A stretch of 64,000 nt of DNA from Catalimonadaceae bacterium JC749 (lineage in GTDB: Bacteria; Bacteroidota; Bacteroidia; Cytophagales; Cyclobacteriaceae), in contig JAJNNC010000001.1 in NCBI GenBank assembly GCA_021730635.1, positions 868,001 to 932,000 on the forward strand. Reading direction: 5' to 3'. Positions within the stretch are counted from its first letter, which is position 1, and each line of letters opens with the position of its first letter. The position numbers and the translations under genes were made by a program. The notes beneath the pieces are model-generated. The model saw nothing but the letters and a program-made list of their open reading frames with translations, was not told where the DNA came from and did no database searches. Of the stretch, positions 6,764 to 16,789 are shown piece after piece.

Positions 6764-9184
6764 ATGAAAATTTCCATAAACTGGCTGAAAGAATTTATTG
6801 ATTTCCCGGAAAGTGCTGAGGCTGTAGCCGACAGACTCACTTTATCCGGGTTAGAAGTGGAAGGGATAGCACAATATGACCAGATCAAAGGTGGATTGGC
6901 AGGATTGGTTATCGGAGAAGTACTTTCAGCAGAAAAACACCCCAATGCTGACCGCTTAACAGTGACCCAGGTAGACATAGGCGAAAAGGTAGTGCCTATT
7001 GTATGTGGAGCGCCCAATGTAGCAACCAGACAGAAAGTAGTCGTAGCAAAAACAGGAAGCACTTTGTACCCTGCACAAGGCGAGCCATTTGAAATAAAAA
7101 AAACCAAAATCCGGGGAGAAGTATCGGAGGGAATGATCTGTGCAGAAGATGAGATAGGGCTTGGTACCTCCCATGCAGGTATTATGGTGTTGGATACAGC
7201 TTTACCGAATGGCACGCCCGCCGCGCAGTATTTTAACATAGTGTCTGACACCGTGCTGGAGATAGGCCTGACACCCAACCGGGCTGATGCGGCTTCTCAT
7301 TTGGGGGTAGCCCGCGACTTAAAAGCCTTGTATAAAAAAGAGATCAGGCGCCCCTCTGTGGAAGATTTTAAAGTAGACCATCCACATCTTCCTATCAAGG
7401 TAAAGGTGGAAAATACGGAAGCCTGCCCAAGATACTCAGGGGTTACTCTCCAGGGTGTCAGCGTAAAACCTTCACCAGGCTGGCTGCAAGCACGGCTTAA
7501 GGCTATCGGGGTAGGGCCTATTAATAATGTAGTGGATGCCACCAACTATGTGCTCCACGAGCTGGGCCAACCGCTTCACGCCTTTGATGCCGATGCGATT
7601 GCCGGAAAGGAAATAATTGTCAAGACGTTGCCAGCAGGATCAGTATTTACCACACTCGACGAGAAAGAAAGAAAGTTGCAGGCCGACGACCTGATGATCT
7701 GTAATGCAGAAGAAGGGATGTGCATTGCCGGCGTTTTCGGAGGAATTAAATCCGGTGTGAAAGAAAGCACTCAAAATATTTTTCTGGAAAGTGCTTATTT
7801 CTCTCCTGAATATATTCGCAAGACTGTACAGCATCATGGATTGAAAACAGATGCTTCTTTCCGGTATGAGCGAGGTACAGACCCTGAGATCACCGTTTAC
7901 GCCCTAAAGCGAGCAGCCTTGCTTATCAAGGCCTTAGCAGGCGGTACTATCTCTTCAGAAATTGTGGATATCTATCCTGCAAAAGTACCTGATTTTGAAA
8001 TCAGTATATCCTATCGAAATGTGGACCGGCTGATTGGGAAAAAAATTGAACGGGAGGAGATCAAAGCTATTTTGCGGTGGCTGGATATCACTGTTGTAGG
8101 AGAAACTGCGGATGGCCTCACACTCTCCGTTCCTCCCTACCGGGTAGATGTACAGCGGGAAGCCGATGTGATAGAAGAAATCCTGCGGATCTATGGCTAT
8201 GATAATGTAGAAACCGGTGAATACCTGAGTGCTGATTTCCTGGCAAGTTTTCCGGAAATGGATCCTGACATTTTACAAAATAAAATTGGTGAAATGTTAG
8301 TTGGAAATGGGTTCTATGAGATTATCACCAATTCATTAACCAAACCGTCCTATAACCAAGCGCTCCCGACCGGGCAAGCTTCTGTCGAGATAGTGAATAA
8401 GCTCAGCGAAGACTTGGGAGAACTTAGGCAAAGCCTTCTTTTTACAGGACTGGAGGTAGTGGCTTACAATGTAAATCATAGGCAAAAAAATCTAAAATTT
8501 TTTGAGTTTGGTCATACATATCATAAAAGGAATGGTAAGTATCTGGAAAAAAAGCAGTTAGCTATTTATATGACAGGCCAGGCGCAGAGTGAGAGTTGGA
8601 TGGCTTCATCAGACGAAATATCTTTTCATCATTTGTCCTCGATTATTCGAAAAATATTTAATAGGTTTGGTATTAGCGATCCTTCACAAAACATGCTAGA
8701 AGAACCAAGTTTTAGCTATGGGTTATCCTATAGTGAAGGGGGCAAATTAATGGCAAAAGCTGGTAAGATTCAAAAGCAGCTGGCTTCCTTGGCAGGCGTG
8801 AAGCAGCCTGTCTTTTATGCTATTATTGAGTGGCCTGTGCTCATAGATAAAATGAGTAGTACAGGCCCAAAAGAGAGACTTTTATACCAAGAAATATCAA
8901 AATTTCCGGAGGTAAGGCGGGATCTGTCCTTAGTACTTGACAAACACGTAAGATTCAATGACGTGGAACGAGTGGCTAAAGAAAATAGTAATCATCTGGT
9001 GAAGGAGATTAACGTCTTTGACCTGTATGAGGGAGAGAATATCGGTGCTAATAAAAAAGCTTATGCCCTCAGCTTTATCTTGCAGGATCAGGATAAGACA
9101 CTGACGGACAAAGCAATTGATCATACAATGAATCGACTCATTGCAGTATTTGAAAAGGAGTTAGGGGCCGTTATCCGCAAATAA
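6764..9184 (+). CDS. pheT: Phenylalanine--tRNA ligase beta subunit
   Basis: The 806-residue beta chain of PheRS, which charges tRNA-Phe as an alpha2-beta2 complex. Domains in order: N-terminal KISINWLKEFIDFP, the OB-fold tRNA-binding domain (about 40-150, HPNADRLTVTQVDIG), the B3/4 editing domain (about 210-390, with VVDATNYVLHELGQPLHAFD), the B5 domain (about 400-475), the catalytic-like core, and the C-terminal ferredoxin-fold anticodon-binding domain (about 710-805, KFPEVRRDLSLVLD). Length is normal. pheS is not adjacent, as is common in this phylum. The gene heads the pheT-coiled coil-zapA-rny group. Confidence 0.97.
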   Translation: MKISINWLKEFIDFPESAEAVADRLTLSGLEVEGIAQYDQIKGGLAGLVIGEVLSAEKHPNADRLTVTQVDIGEKVVPIVCGAPNVATRQKVVVAKTGSTLYPAQGEPFEIKKTKIRGEVSEGMICAEDEIGLGTSHAGIMVLDTALPNGTPAAQYFNIVSDTVLEIGLTPNRADAASHLGVARDLKALYKKEIRRPSVEDFKVDHPHLPIKVKVENTEACPRYSGVTLQGVSVKPSPGWLQARLKAIGVGPINNVVDATNYVLHELGQPLHAFDADAIAGKEIIVKTLPAGSVFTTLDEKERKLQADDLMICNAEEGMCIAGVFGGIKSGVKESTQNIFLESAYFSPEYIRKTVQHHGLKTDASFRYERGTDPEITVYALKRAALLIKALAGGTISSEIVDIYPAKVPDFEISISYRNVDRLIGKKIEREEIKAILRWLDITVVGETADGLTLSVPPYRVDVQREADVIEEILRIYGYDNVETGEYLSADFLASFPEMDPDILQNKIGEMLVGNGFYEIITNSLTKPSYNQALPTGQASVEIVNKLSEDLGELRQSLLFTGLEVVAYNVNHRQKNLKFFEFGHTYHKRNGKYLEKKQLAIYMTGQAQSESWMASSDEISFHHLSSIIRKIFNRFGISDPSQNMLEEPSFSYGLSYSEGGKLMAKAGKIQKQLASLAGVKQPVFYAIIEWPVLIDKMSSTGPKERLLYQEISKFPEVRRDLSLVLDKHVRFNDVERVAKENSNHLVKEINVFDLYEGENIGANKKAYALSFILQDQDKTLTDKAIDHTMNRLIAVFEKELGAVIRK

Positions 9185-9284
9185 AACGGATAATTGCATC
9201 CCTTCAATATATTCTGCGTGAGAGCTGCTGATTACAAAGGTTATATCAAATTTAATTTTTCATTAAAAGCCCTACGGCTAACCT

Positions 9285-9584
9285 ATGAACCAACCTAAAT
9301 CATTGACCTCTGAAATCTCGATTCTTGAACGTAGGATTGAGATGCTGATCAACCAGCATTTTATCATGAAAGAAGAGATAAAAAGATTACATGAGGAGAA
9401 TAGAAAGTTGAAGTCAGTGATCGTTGAAAAAGAGGAAGAAATTAATAATTTTCAAAAAACAATTAAAATAAGTAAAATTGTAAATAATGCAGTAGCCAAT
9501 CAAGATAATACTACTGAATTGAAGCGTACGATTAACGAGTACATTAGAAAAATCGATAAGTGCATTGCTCAACTGAGTCAATAA
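9285..9584 (+). CDS. Small coiled-coil protein upstream of ZapA
   Basis: A 99-residue, highly charged protein. Residues about 8-63 form a continuous coiled coil with heptad-spaced Leu and Ile (SILERRIEMLINQHF, KRLHEENRKLKSVI), followed by a short helix near the C terminus (ELKRTINEYIRKIDKC). It resembles ZapB-type division proteins in size and composition, and lies 15 nt before zapA. A role as ZapA partner in the cytokinetic ring is inferred from position and fold, not from a family match. Confidence 0.75.
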   Translation: MNQPKSLTSEISILERRIEMLINQHFIMKEEIKRLHEENRKLKSVIVEKEEEINNFQKTIKISKIVNNAVANQDNTTELKRTINEYIRKIDKCIAQLSQ

Positions 9585-9599
9585 ATTGTCATATTCTCA

Positions 9600-9887
9600 A
9601 TGGGAGAGCTATCAATTAAAATTAAAATAGGAGATCGGGAATATCCGATGCGGGTGGAGGCAGAGGAAGAAGAACGTATCAGAAGGGCTGGCCGGTTGGT
9701 CAACGAGCAACTTCGGGCCTATCATGATCGCTTTGGCACTACTGATAAACAGGATCTGCTGGCCATGGTAGCCTTTGACGCCTATATGCAAAAACTTGAG
9801 CATGAATTGGCTCACCATGATCTGGAAAAAGTATTTGCTGAAAAAGTAGCTAGCTTGAACAAACTGATAAGCCGGGCGGTAACCTAA
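9600..9887 (+). CDS. zapA: Cell division protein ZapA
   Basis: ZapA cross-links FtsZ filaments in the division ring. The 95-residue protein has the N-terminal small beta domain (LSIKIKIGDREYPMRVEAEEEERIRRAGRLVNE, split here as LSIKIKIGDREYPMRV and then EEERIRRAGRLVNE) and the long C-terminal dimerisation helix, with DKQDLLAMVAFDAYM typical of the family. It is 15 nt after the coiled-coil gene and 136 nt before rny, an arrangement familiar from other Bacteroidota. Confidence 0.9.
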   Translation: MGELSIKIKIGDREYPMRVEAEEEERIRRAGRLVNEQLRAYHDRFGTTDKQDLLAMVAFDAYMQKLEHELAHHDLEKVFAEKVASLNKLISRAVT

Positions 9888-10023
9888 TATTTTGTAAACT
9901 TAACAAAAGAGCATTGACTGACCTGGTCACGACTAACTAATGTAAATATCCTTACTTGTTAATATTCGCTCAGTAGTTAAACAGCTATTGCATCATTGGT
10001 ATGTTTAACTATAAGATAAAGAC

Positions 10024-11637
10024 ATGAGTGAATTAATGTTGTTTCTCCTGCTTGCTGCTGCTATCGCTTCCTTCGGCGCAGGTATACTAGTAGGTAAAGG
10101 CCTCGGAAACAAAGCCAATCAGAAATTGGAAGACGATCTTAAAAAGAAAGAGGAAGACATCAGGTCCCGCGAAGAAAAGGCAAAAGAGAAAGCAGATCTT
10201 ATCATCAAAGAAGCAAAAATCAATGCCGAAACGCTTAAGAAGGATAAAATTCTCGAAGCCAAAGAGAAATATCTGAAGATGAAATCGGAATTTGAGGAGG
10301 AAGCCAGTCGTAAGAAGAATATTCTGATTACCAATGAAAACAAGCTCAAACAAAAAGAACAGCGCATTAATGAGCAGGGAGAAAAAGTGCGGAAGCAGGA
10401 ATCTGAGCTGAAAGAGAAAGAAGAAATGCTGGACACGCAGTATGAGCTTATTAAAAAGAAGCAAAGCGAACTGGATAGGGTCGCCCAGCAGCAAATCAGT
10501 ATGCTGGAGCAAATAGCCAACCTGAGTGCCGATGATGCCAAAAGACAGTTGATGGCTAACCTGGAATCTGAAGCCCGCATGCAGTCTACTGCCCACATTA
10601 AAAATATCATTGAAGAAGCGAAGCTGACCGCCACGAAAGAGGCAAAAAAGGTAGTGATTGAAACCATACAACGCACAGCCACCGAGCATGCTATCGAAAA
10701 CTGCGTTTCTGTCTTCAATATTGAAAGCGACGATATCAAAGGAAAAATTATTGGACGGGAAGGTAGAAATATTCGCGCGCTGGAGGCCGCTACCGGTGTG
10801 GAAATTATTGTAGACGATACGCCGGAAGCCATCATTATTTCTGGATTTGATCCGATACGCCGTGAAATCGCTCGCCTGTCTTTACATCGCCTGGTCATAG
10901 ATGGCCGCATCCACCCCGCCCGTATTGAAGAAGTAGTGGCCAAAACTACCAAAAATATGGAGGAAGAAATTATTGAAATCGGAGAACGTACGGTCATTGA
11001 CCTGGGTATTCACGGGCTGCATCCTGAGTTGATCAAAATGGTAGGCAGAATGCGTTTCCGTTCTTCTTATGGGCAGAACCTATTGCAACACTCCAGGGAA
11101 GTTGCTAACCTTTCGGCTACCATGGCTTCAGAACTAGGCCTGAATACCAAATTAGCGAAAAGAGCAGGGCTGCTGCATGATATTGGTAAGGTTTGGCCCG
11201 AAGAACCGGAATTACCCCATGCCCTTCTAGGGATGAAGCTGGCAGAAAAATATGGCGAACATCCCGATGTTTGTAATGCTGTTGGCGCACACCATGACGA
11301 GATTGAGATGACTGCGCTTATCTCACCAATCGTACAAGCTTGTGATGCGGTATCCGGCTCAAGACCAGGTGCCCGGCGTGAGGTGGTAGATTCTTATATC
11401 AAACGACTGAAAGATCTGGAAGCTTTGGGTATGGACTTTAACGGCGTTAGCAAGTGCTATGCCATTCAGGCCGGCCGTGAATTAAGAGTGATTGTGGATG
11501 CAGAACATGTAACGGACGAACAGGCTGGTATATTATCGTTTGATATTTCCCGTAGAATCGAGCAGGATATGCAGTATCCCGGACAGGTAAAAGTAACTGT
11601 GATTCGGGAAATGCGTGCTGTAAGCTATGCGAAATAA
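10024..11637 (+). CDS. rny: Ribonuclease Y
   Basis: A membrane-anchored endoribonuclease that starts mRNA decay. The 537-residue protein has an N-terminal membrane segment (about residues 3-24), a long charged coiled coil (about 30-200), a KH RNA-binding domain (about 228-290, [24 protein letters not shown] within it) and an HD metal-dependent hydrolase domain with His385-Asp386 (LLHDIGKV). Length agrees with Bacillus RNase Y (520). The ATG at 10024 places the membrane segment at the N terminus. A strong terminator follows at 11669. Long antisense open frames across the coiled coil come from its biased codons. Confidence 0.96.
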   Translation: MSELMLFLLLAAAIASFGAGILVGKGLGNKANQKLEDDLKKKEEDIRSREEKAKEKADLIIKEAKINAETLKKDKILEAKEKYLKMKSEFEEEASRKKNILITNENKLKQKEQRINEQGEKVRKQESELKEKEEMLDTQYELIKKKQSELDRVAQQQISMLEQIANLSADDAKRQLMANLESEARMQSTAHIKNIIEEAKLTATKEAKKVVIETIQRTATEHAIENCVSVFNIESDDIKGKIIGREGRNIRALEAATGVEIIVDDTPEAIIISGFDPIRREIARLSLHRLVIDGRIHPARIEEVVAKTTKNMEEEIIEIGERTVIDLGIHGLHPELIKMVGRMRFRSSYGQNLLQHSREVANLSATMASELGLNTKLAKRAGLLHDIGKVWPEEPELPHALLGMKLAEKYGEHPDVCNAVGAHHDEIEMTALISPIVQACDAVSGSRPGARREVVDSYIKRLKDLEALGMDFNGVSKCYAIQAGRELRVIVDAEHVTDEQAGILSFDISRRIEQDMQYPGQVKVTVIREMRAVSYAK

Positions 11638-11668
11638 TATATTGTAAATTACTTTTTAATCATAAGAG

Positions 11669-11697
11669 GCCCGAACCTGAAGGTTCGGGCTTTTTTT
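11669..11697 (+). terminator. Intrinsic terminator after rny
   Basis: A perfect 9-bp GC-rich stem (GCCCGAACC at 11669-11677 with GGTTCGGGC at 11682-11690), TGAA loop, then seven T. It is 31 nt after the rny stop codon. Confidence 0.93.
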
Positions 11698-11909
11698 ATG
11701 AACAATTAAATCATCATCAATCCTTCCCCTACTGCCTCACTTTTTACCCCGGGATAATTAAACTCCAGATAAAAAGAGTTATATGAATATTGGGTATAGT
11801 TAATTATTTTCAGAATAAAGTTTTACTCTATACATTAATTACATAATATTGTACTGATATTACCATAAAATCAAAAATAATATTAATGGTCACAAAATTG
11901 GTGGCCACA
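11698..11909. other. AT-rich stretch before the SusC leader
   Basis: Between the rny terminator and the paired hairpins at 11915 lies about 210 nt of AT-rich sequence without a convincing open frame. It should contain the promoter of the SusC-SusD-amine oxidase operon, but I found no exact TAnnTTTG element. Confidence 0.45.
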
Positions 11910-11914
11910 AAAAA

Positions 11915-12000
11915 ACCGAAGGCGTTGCCGCACCTTCGGTCTGGTAAAAAGCCCCCTTGCAGTAACGCCCGCTAAGGCGATCAGGGCTCTTTTGTCTTTA
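11915..12000 (+). promoter_or_regulatory. Structured leader (candidate attenuator) upstream of the SusC gene
   Basis: Two hairpins lie in a GC-rich block within AT-rich surroundings. Hairpin 1: ACCGAAGG (11915-11922) pairs with CCTTCGGT (11933-11940). Hairpin 2: AGCCC (11950-11954) pairs with GGGCT (11984-11988), extended by CCTT/AAGG (11955-11958 with 11974-11977), and is followed by a T-rich run (CTTTTGTCTTT), so it could terminate. GGCGTT (11921-11926) can instead pair with AACGCC (11964-11969), which would disturb both hairpins: the layout of an attenuator. I recognise no known riboswitch class. The SusC ATG follows about 30 nt later. Confidence 0.5.
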
Positions 12001-12030
12001 GTAAGCTGTTCACTAAAAACTTCTTAAACT

Positions 12031-15000
12031 ATGAAAAATTTTTACCATTATCTAAAAATTCCTCTTAATAATTACCTTGCCTGCTTTGTATTATGCATGG
12101 TACTGGTGGAAAATAATTTGTGGGCGAATGATAACCCTCTTCATAAAAGTTACAGCCTGATTAGTGGTAAAGTAGTAGCAGAAACCGGAGAAGGTTTACC
12201 GGGCGTCAATGTCGTGTTGAAAGAAACAACCATAGGTACTGTCACAGATATAGAAGGAAAATATACGCTTGAAGTAGATAATGAAGAAGGCGCCTTGGTT
12301 TTTTCTTTTATCGGGTACGTCACGCAGGAAGTGAATATTGCAGGAAGATCAACCGTAGATGTGGTGTTGTCTACCGATGCCAAGCAACTTTCGGAAGTAG
12401 TCGTAACTGCCTTGGGGATTAGGCGGGAAGAGCGTTCCCTGGGATACTCAGTCCAGGAAATCAACACGCAGGGTATCGATCAGGCCCGGGAAACCAATAT
12501 TGTCAACTCATTACAGGGAAGAGTGGCGGGTGTTCAAATCGCCGGAGCTTCCGGTAATATTGGAGGATCTTCCCGCATTCTAATCCGGGGTGCCAGCTCC
12601 GTTTCAGGAAACAACCAACCCTTATTTGTAGTGGATGGTACTCCCATAGACAATTCTAACTTTAACAGTGAAGAAACGGAAAAGGCAAATGGCGGTATCG
12701 ATTATGGGAATGCAGCCCAGGATCTGAACCCGGATGACATTGCTTCTATTTCTGTTTTAAAAGGGCCTAGTGCGGCTGCTTTGTATGGTTCCAGAGCTGC
12801 CAATGGGGTCATCCTGATCACTACCAAAAGCGGCAAGGGCACCGAGGGTATTGGTGTTAGTATAAACTCCAACACCACCTTCAGCAAAGTGTATATTCTG
12901 CCCGACTATCAGAACGAATATGGTGGGGGTTACAAACAGGTTTTTGACTTATACAACGGTCAGCCAATCGTGGCTACCCAGGCCGATGAAAGCTGGGGGC
13001 CCCGCCTGGATGGGCAACTGGTACGACAGTGGTACAGCTTTTACCCGGATTCTCCGGAATACGGGCAAATGACTCCTTGGGTGGCTCATCCCGATAATGT
13101 CAGGAACTTTTATGAAACAGGAATAAATCTGTCCAACAATGTGGCTATTACTGCAGGAGGCGAACAGATAAGTGCCAGAATTTCTTATACCAATCTGGAT
13201 CAGAAAGGGGTATTTCCCTATAGTAAAATGAAACGGAATACGCTCAGCATGAGCACCGACGCCCACATTACCGACAAGCTAACCGCCAGCATCCGTTTCA
13301 ATTATACAAGATCGAGTGTCAATGGCCGCCCTGTAACAGGCGATTATATTGGTGATGGAGCACAGAGTGTACAATCTTCCTTCAACACCTGGTTTCAGCG
13401 ACAGCTGGATCTGGAAAGACTCAAACAAACCACCACACCTGATGGTGTGCAACGCTTATGGAATCTTTCTGGCCCTGAAGATCTTACCCCCTTTTACTGG
13501 AATAACCCCTACTGGGAACTACAAGAAGCTTCTAACCAGGACCAAAGGGAAAGAGTATATGGGAATGTTTCTCTGGCCTATCAGCTCACCGATCATCTGA
13601 AAATTACCGGCTGGGCCCGCACAGATTTTTACGACGACCGCAGAGAAGCCTGGACACCTGTAGGGCATGTCAATATCAGTTCATATGAAGAAAACATCAG
13701 GAAAGTCAATGAAAATAATTTTGAGTTCCTCGCCCAGTATACACGCGATTTATGGCTCAACAACTTGTCTTTGACGGTAAACGCCGGGGCCAACCGCCGC
13801 ATTCAGTCCCTCTACAGCAACGAGGGGAAAACCAATGGCGGACTGAGCGTCCCTTACTTTTATACACTGGAAGCCTCTAAAGATCGCCCTACCATCAAAG
13901 ATCGCTCTGAAGAAAGGATGGTAAATAGCGTCTATGGGAGTTTAAACCTGGGCTTTAAAGATATTGTTTACCTGGATGCTTCTCTGCGAAATGACTGGTC
14001 CTCGACCTTACCTGTCAATAACAATTCCTATTTATATCCCTCTTTCGCAGGGAGCTTTGTATTCTCTGAACTTCTGTCAAGCAAAGGTTTCCTTTCTTTC
14101 GGAAAAATACGAGCCGGTTGGGCTCGGGTAGGGAATGATACTGATCCGTACAGTTTGTATCAGATCTATGAACCCTTTGGCTCATTCGGCAGTACACCGC
14201 TGTTTACCGTACCCAATACCCTGAACAACGCTCAACTAAAACCGGAGATTACTACTTCCTATGAAGCCGGGATTGAGCTGGCGTTCCTGGGGGGGCGGCT
14301 TGGTATTGATGCTACGTATTACGACAATATTGCCACCAACCAGATCATACAACTCCCCGTTTCTGGCACCTCTGGCAATGAATTCAACATTGTGAACGCT
14401 GGCAAGGTGACCAATAATGGAATTGAACTCATGCTCAACGCAGTGCCTGTAGAGCTAAACAACGGCTTTGTGTGGGAAGTGATCCTCAATCTGGCCAAAA
14501 ACAATAACGAAGTAGTCAGCCTGGCTGAAGGACAAGATAATTACCAGCTGGCTGATCACCGGGTAACTATCAATGCCCGGGTAGGCGAACCCTATGGTAC
14601 CATTGTGGGTGATGGATTTCAGCTCAACGAAGAGGGACAACGATTGGTGGATAGTGAAGGCTATTACGTGCGGGAATTAGGGAAAGTACTGGGTAATGTG
14701 ATGGCCGACTACACAGGCGGTATCACTAACTCCTTTTCTTTCAAAGGATTCAACCTGAGTGGCCTGATTGATTTCCAGAAAGGCGGAGACCTATTTGTAG
14801 GAACCCGTTCGGTAGGCACCTATTCCGGCCTGCTGACAGAAACCATAGGATTGAATGATAAAGGCATCCCCATGCGTAATCCGGTGAGTGAAGAAGGTGG
14901 CATACGGGCAGAGGGTGTATTGGAAAGCGGAGAAGAAAACACAAAATATGTGGAGGCAGTAGATTTCTGGAAAGACATCAGTGGTATAGATGAGTTCAGC

Positions 15001-15252
15001 GTGTTTGATGCCAGCTTCATCAAGCTGAGAGAATTACGATTTGGCTACACCTTGCCGCAAAGATTGTTTGAAACGCTGCCTGTAAGTAGTGTTTCGTTCA
15101 GTCTGGTAGGAAGAAACCTGGCCTTGCTGTATACCAAAGTACCGCATGTAGACCCGGAAACCACTTTAGGTTCCGGCAATGTACAGGGAGTGGAAAACTC
15201 TCAACTTCCCAGTACCCGCTCCTTAGGATTCAATATCAATATTAAGTTTTAA
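12031..15252 (+). CDS. SusC/RagA family TonB-dependent outer-membrane transporter
   Basis: A 1073-residue outer-membrane transporter importing a substrate handed over by its SusD partner, with energy from TonB. Order: signal peptide (to about residue 33), CarboxypepD_reg-like domain (about 45-120, ISGKVVAETGEGLPGVNVVL), the TonB-box region LSEVVVTALG, plug domain (about 135-250, with the SusC signature NPDDIASISVLKGPSAAALYG split across it), and a long beta barrel ending in FNINIKF with the terminal aromatic. There is no STN domain, so it should not signal through a FecR. It is 35 nt before its SusD gene and carries the structured leader upstream. Confidence 0.95.
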   Translation: MKNFYHYLKIPLNNYLACFVLCMVLVENNLWANDNPLHKSYSLISGKVVAETGEGLPGVNVVLKETTIGTVTDIEGKYTLEVDNEEGALVFSFIGYVTQEVNIAGRSTVDVVLSTDAKQLSEVVVTALGIRREERSLGYSVQEINTQGIDQARETNIVNSLQGRVAGVQIAGASGNIGGSSRILIRGASSVSGNNQPLFVVDGTPIDNSNFNSEETEKANGGIDYGNAAQDLNPDDIASISVLKGPSAAALYGSRAANGVILITTKSGKGTEGIGVSINSNTTFSKVYILPDYQNEYGGGYKQVFDLYNGQPIVATQADESWGPRLDGQLVRQWYSFYPDSPEYGQMTPWVAHPDNVRNFYETGINLSNNVAITAGGEQISARISYTNLDQKGVFPYSKMKRNTLSMSTDAHITDKLTASIRFNYTRSSVNGRPVTGDYIGDGAQSVQSSFNTWFQRQLDLERLKQTTTPDGVQRLWNLSGPEDLTPFYWNNPYWELQEASNQDQRERVYGNVSLAYQLTDHLKITGWARTDFYDDRREAWTPVGHVNISSYEENIRKVNENNFEFLAQYTRDLWLNNLSLTVNAGANRRIQSLYSNEGKTNGGLSVPYFYTLEASKDRPTIKDRSEERMVNSVYGSLNLGFKDIVYLDASLRNDWSSTLPVNNNSYLYPSFAGSFVFSELLSSKGFLSFGKIRAGWARVGNDTDPYSLYQIYEPFGSFGSTPLFTVPNTLNNAQLKPEITTSYEAGIELAFLGGRLGIDATYYDNIATNQIIQLPVSGTSGNEFNIVNAGKVTNNGIELMLNAVPVELNNGFVWEVILNLAKNNNEVVSLAEGQDNYQLADHRVTINARVGEPYGTIVGDGFQLNEEGQRLVDSEGYYVRELGKVLGNVMADYTGGITNSFSFKGFNLSGLIDFQKGGDLFVGTRSVGTYSGLLTETIGLNDKGIPMRNPVSEEGGIRAEGVLESGEENTKYVEAVDFWKDISGIDEFSVFDASFIKLRELRFGYTLPQRLFETLPVSSVSFSLVGRNLALLYTKVPHVDPETTLGSGNVQGVENSQLPSTRSLGFNINIKF

Positions 15253-15287
15253 AGGCTATACATACCCCTACAAAAGAAAATATTCCT

Positions 15288-16739
15288 ATGAAAAAGATAT
15301 ACTGTTATTCTCTGGCCCTGGCTTTAGCCCTTTCTGCCTGTGACGACGGGTTCGAAGAAACCAACCAGGACCCTAACAACCCAACGGTAGTGCCTACCTC
15401 TTACATTCTGGCTGGCGGACAAACCAAGCTGATAGAAGAACTCTTTGGATTATACAGCACTTCCTTTCAGTGGAATCTGACAGGTATGCGCTATATGCAG
15501 TACTGGACCTCTACCTTGTATACGGACACAGATCGATATGTCACCATAGACGGTGATTTTACCCCTGTCTATTACAACGGATTAAGAGACATACAGGAAG
15601 TGATAAGGCTCAATTCGGACCCTGCCACCATAGCTGAGGCTGCTTTTTCGGGCCCGCCCCAAAATCAAATAGCGGTGAGCCGTATCCTGAAAGCCTGGAC
15701 ATTCCATAACCTGACAGATATCTGGGGTGACATCCCTTATAGGGAAGCATTAATGGGCTCCGAAAATGTGACCCCTGCTTATGATACTCAGGAACAGATT
15801 TATGAAGGCATCCTTCAGGAGTTGGATGAAGCCTACGCACAGATAGAGGAAGGGGCGGGCACTATTGAGGGCGACCTCATTTATCAGGGCGATATGGCTA
15901 AGTGGAAGCTTTTTGCCCAGTCGCTCCGCTTACGCTTAGGGATGCGTCTTTCGGAGGCAAAACCGGAAAGAGCCCGTGCCGTTGTGCAAGATGCCCTGGC
16001 GAAAGGAGTTTTCACCGCAAATGAAGATAATGCCTTGTTTGTCTACAATGAGCAGGTACCCTTCGTCAATCCCTGGTACAATGAGTTTCACCTGGAAACC
16101 ATCACCCTGGCTGTCACCAATACGATGGTAGACAAATTAACAGCACTGAATGATCCCCGCTTGCCCTACTATGCAGAGAAAGCCGAAGCATTGGGAGCCT
16201 ATGTGGGCATGCCTTACGGCGTGAGTGCAGCAGTGGCAGGTAGTATCAAAAATGAAGAAGTATCCTTGCCTGCTAATGCCATCACAACTCCTACCTTCCC
16301 GGCCCTGCTTCAAACGTATGCAGAAGTGCTTTTTTTACAGGCAGAAGCCGCTGCCCGGGGGTGGTCCGCTGGCGATGCCAGTCAGTTGTATCAGGAAGCC
16401 ATCATAGCTTCCATGCAGCAGTGGGGAGTACCTGCAGAAGAAATTACAACTTATCTGTCTCAGGCAGCAGTATCCTTTGATATCAACAACTACCGGCAGG
16501 CGATAGGAGATCAAAAGTGGCTGGCACTCTATATGCAAGGCATAGAAGCCTGGTCAGAATGGAGAAGACTGGATTTCCCCGAGCTGCTACCTGCCCCGGA
16601 TGCAGCCGCTGGCAGAGACATTCCCCGCAGAAAAGGATACCCGCTAACAGAAATTACCCTGAATAAAAACAATTATGAATCAGCCGTGCAACGTCAGGGT
16701 CCGGATGTAATGAGTACCCGTGTTTGGTGGGATCAATAA
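15288..16739 (+). CDS. SusD/RagB-like surface lipoprotein (SusD-like_2 type)
   Basis: A 483-residue lipoprotein forming the lid of the adjacent SusC transporter and binding its ligand. The lipobox is LSAC with Cys18, followed by DDGFEETNQDPNNP, typical of the SusD-like_2 (PF12771) branch. Helical TPR-like segments follow (for example RILKAWTFHNLTDIWGDIPY near residue 130, with the conserved DxxGDIPY motif), and the C terminus has the family-typical NNYESAVQRQG and ends in RVWWDQ. It is followed after 50 nt by the copper amine oxidase gene. Confidence 0.93.
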   Translation: MKKIYCYSLALALALSACDDGFEETNQDPNNPTVVPTSYILAGGQTKLIEELFGLYSTSFQWNLTGMRYMQYWTSTLYTDTDRYVTIDGDFTPVYYNGLRDIQEVIRLNSDPATIAEAAFSGPPQNQIAVSRILKAWTFHNLTDIWGDIPYREALMGSENVTPAYDTQEQIYEGILQELDEAYAQIEEGAGTIEGDLIYQGDMAKWKLFAQSLRLRLGMRLSEAKPERARAVVQDALAKGVFTANEDNALFVYNEQVPFVNPWYNEFHLETITLAVTNTMVDKLTALNDPRLPYYAEKAEALGAYVGMPYGVSAAVAGSIKNEEVSLPANAITTPTFPALLQTYAEVLFLQAEAAARGWSAGDASQLYQEAIIASMQQWGVPAEEITTYLSQAAVSFDINNYRQAIGDQKWLALYMQGIEAWSEWRRLDFPELLPAPDAAAGRDIPRRKGYPLTEITLNKNNYESAVQRQGPDVMSTRVWWDQ

Positions 16740-16789
16740 ATGCTAAAGTCTAAATATTCATTTAAATTAATACAAAAGATAATCTACCT

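Noticed and set aside
9888-10023. Possible 6S RNA between zapA and rny
   Set aside because: The zapA neighbourhood is a known 6S location in other bacteria, but the gap is only 136 nt and shows no long rod-like self-complementarity.
10087-10997. Long antisense open frames across rny
   Set aside because: They are produced by the Lys/Glu-rich coiled-coil codons on the plus strand; their Phe/Leu/Ser-rich translation has no family features.
11915-12000. Known riboswitch class in the SusC leader
   Set aside because: No conserved core of cobalamin, TPP, SAM, FMN or other familiar riboswitches could be matched, so only a generic attenuator-like structure is reported.
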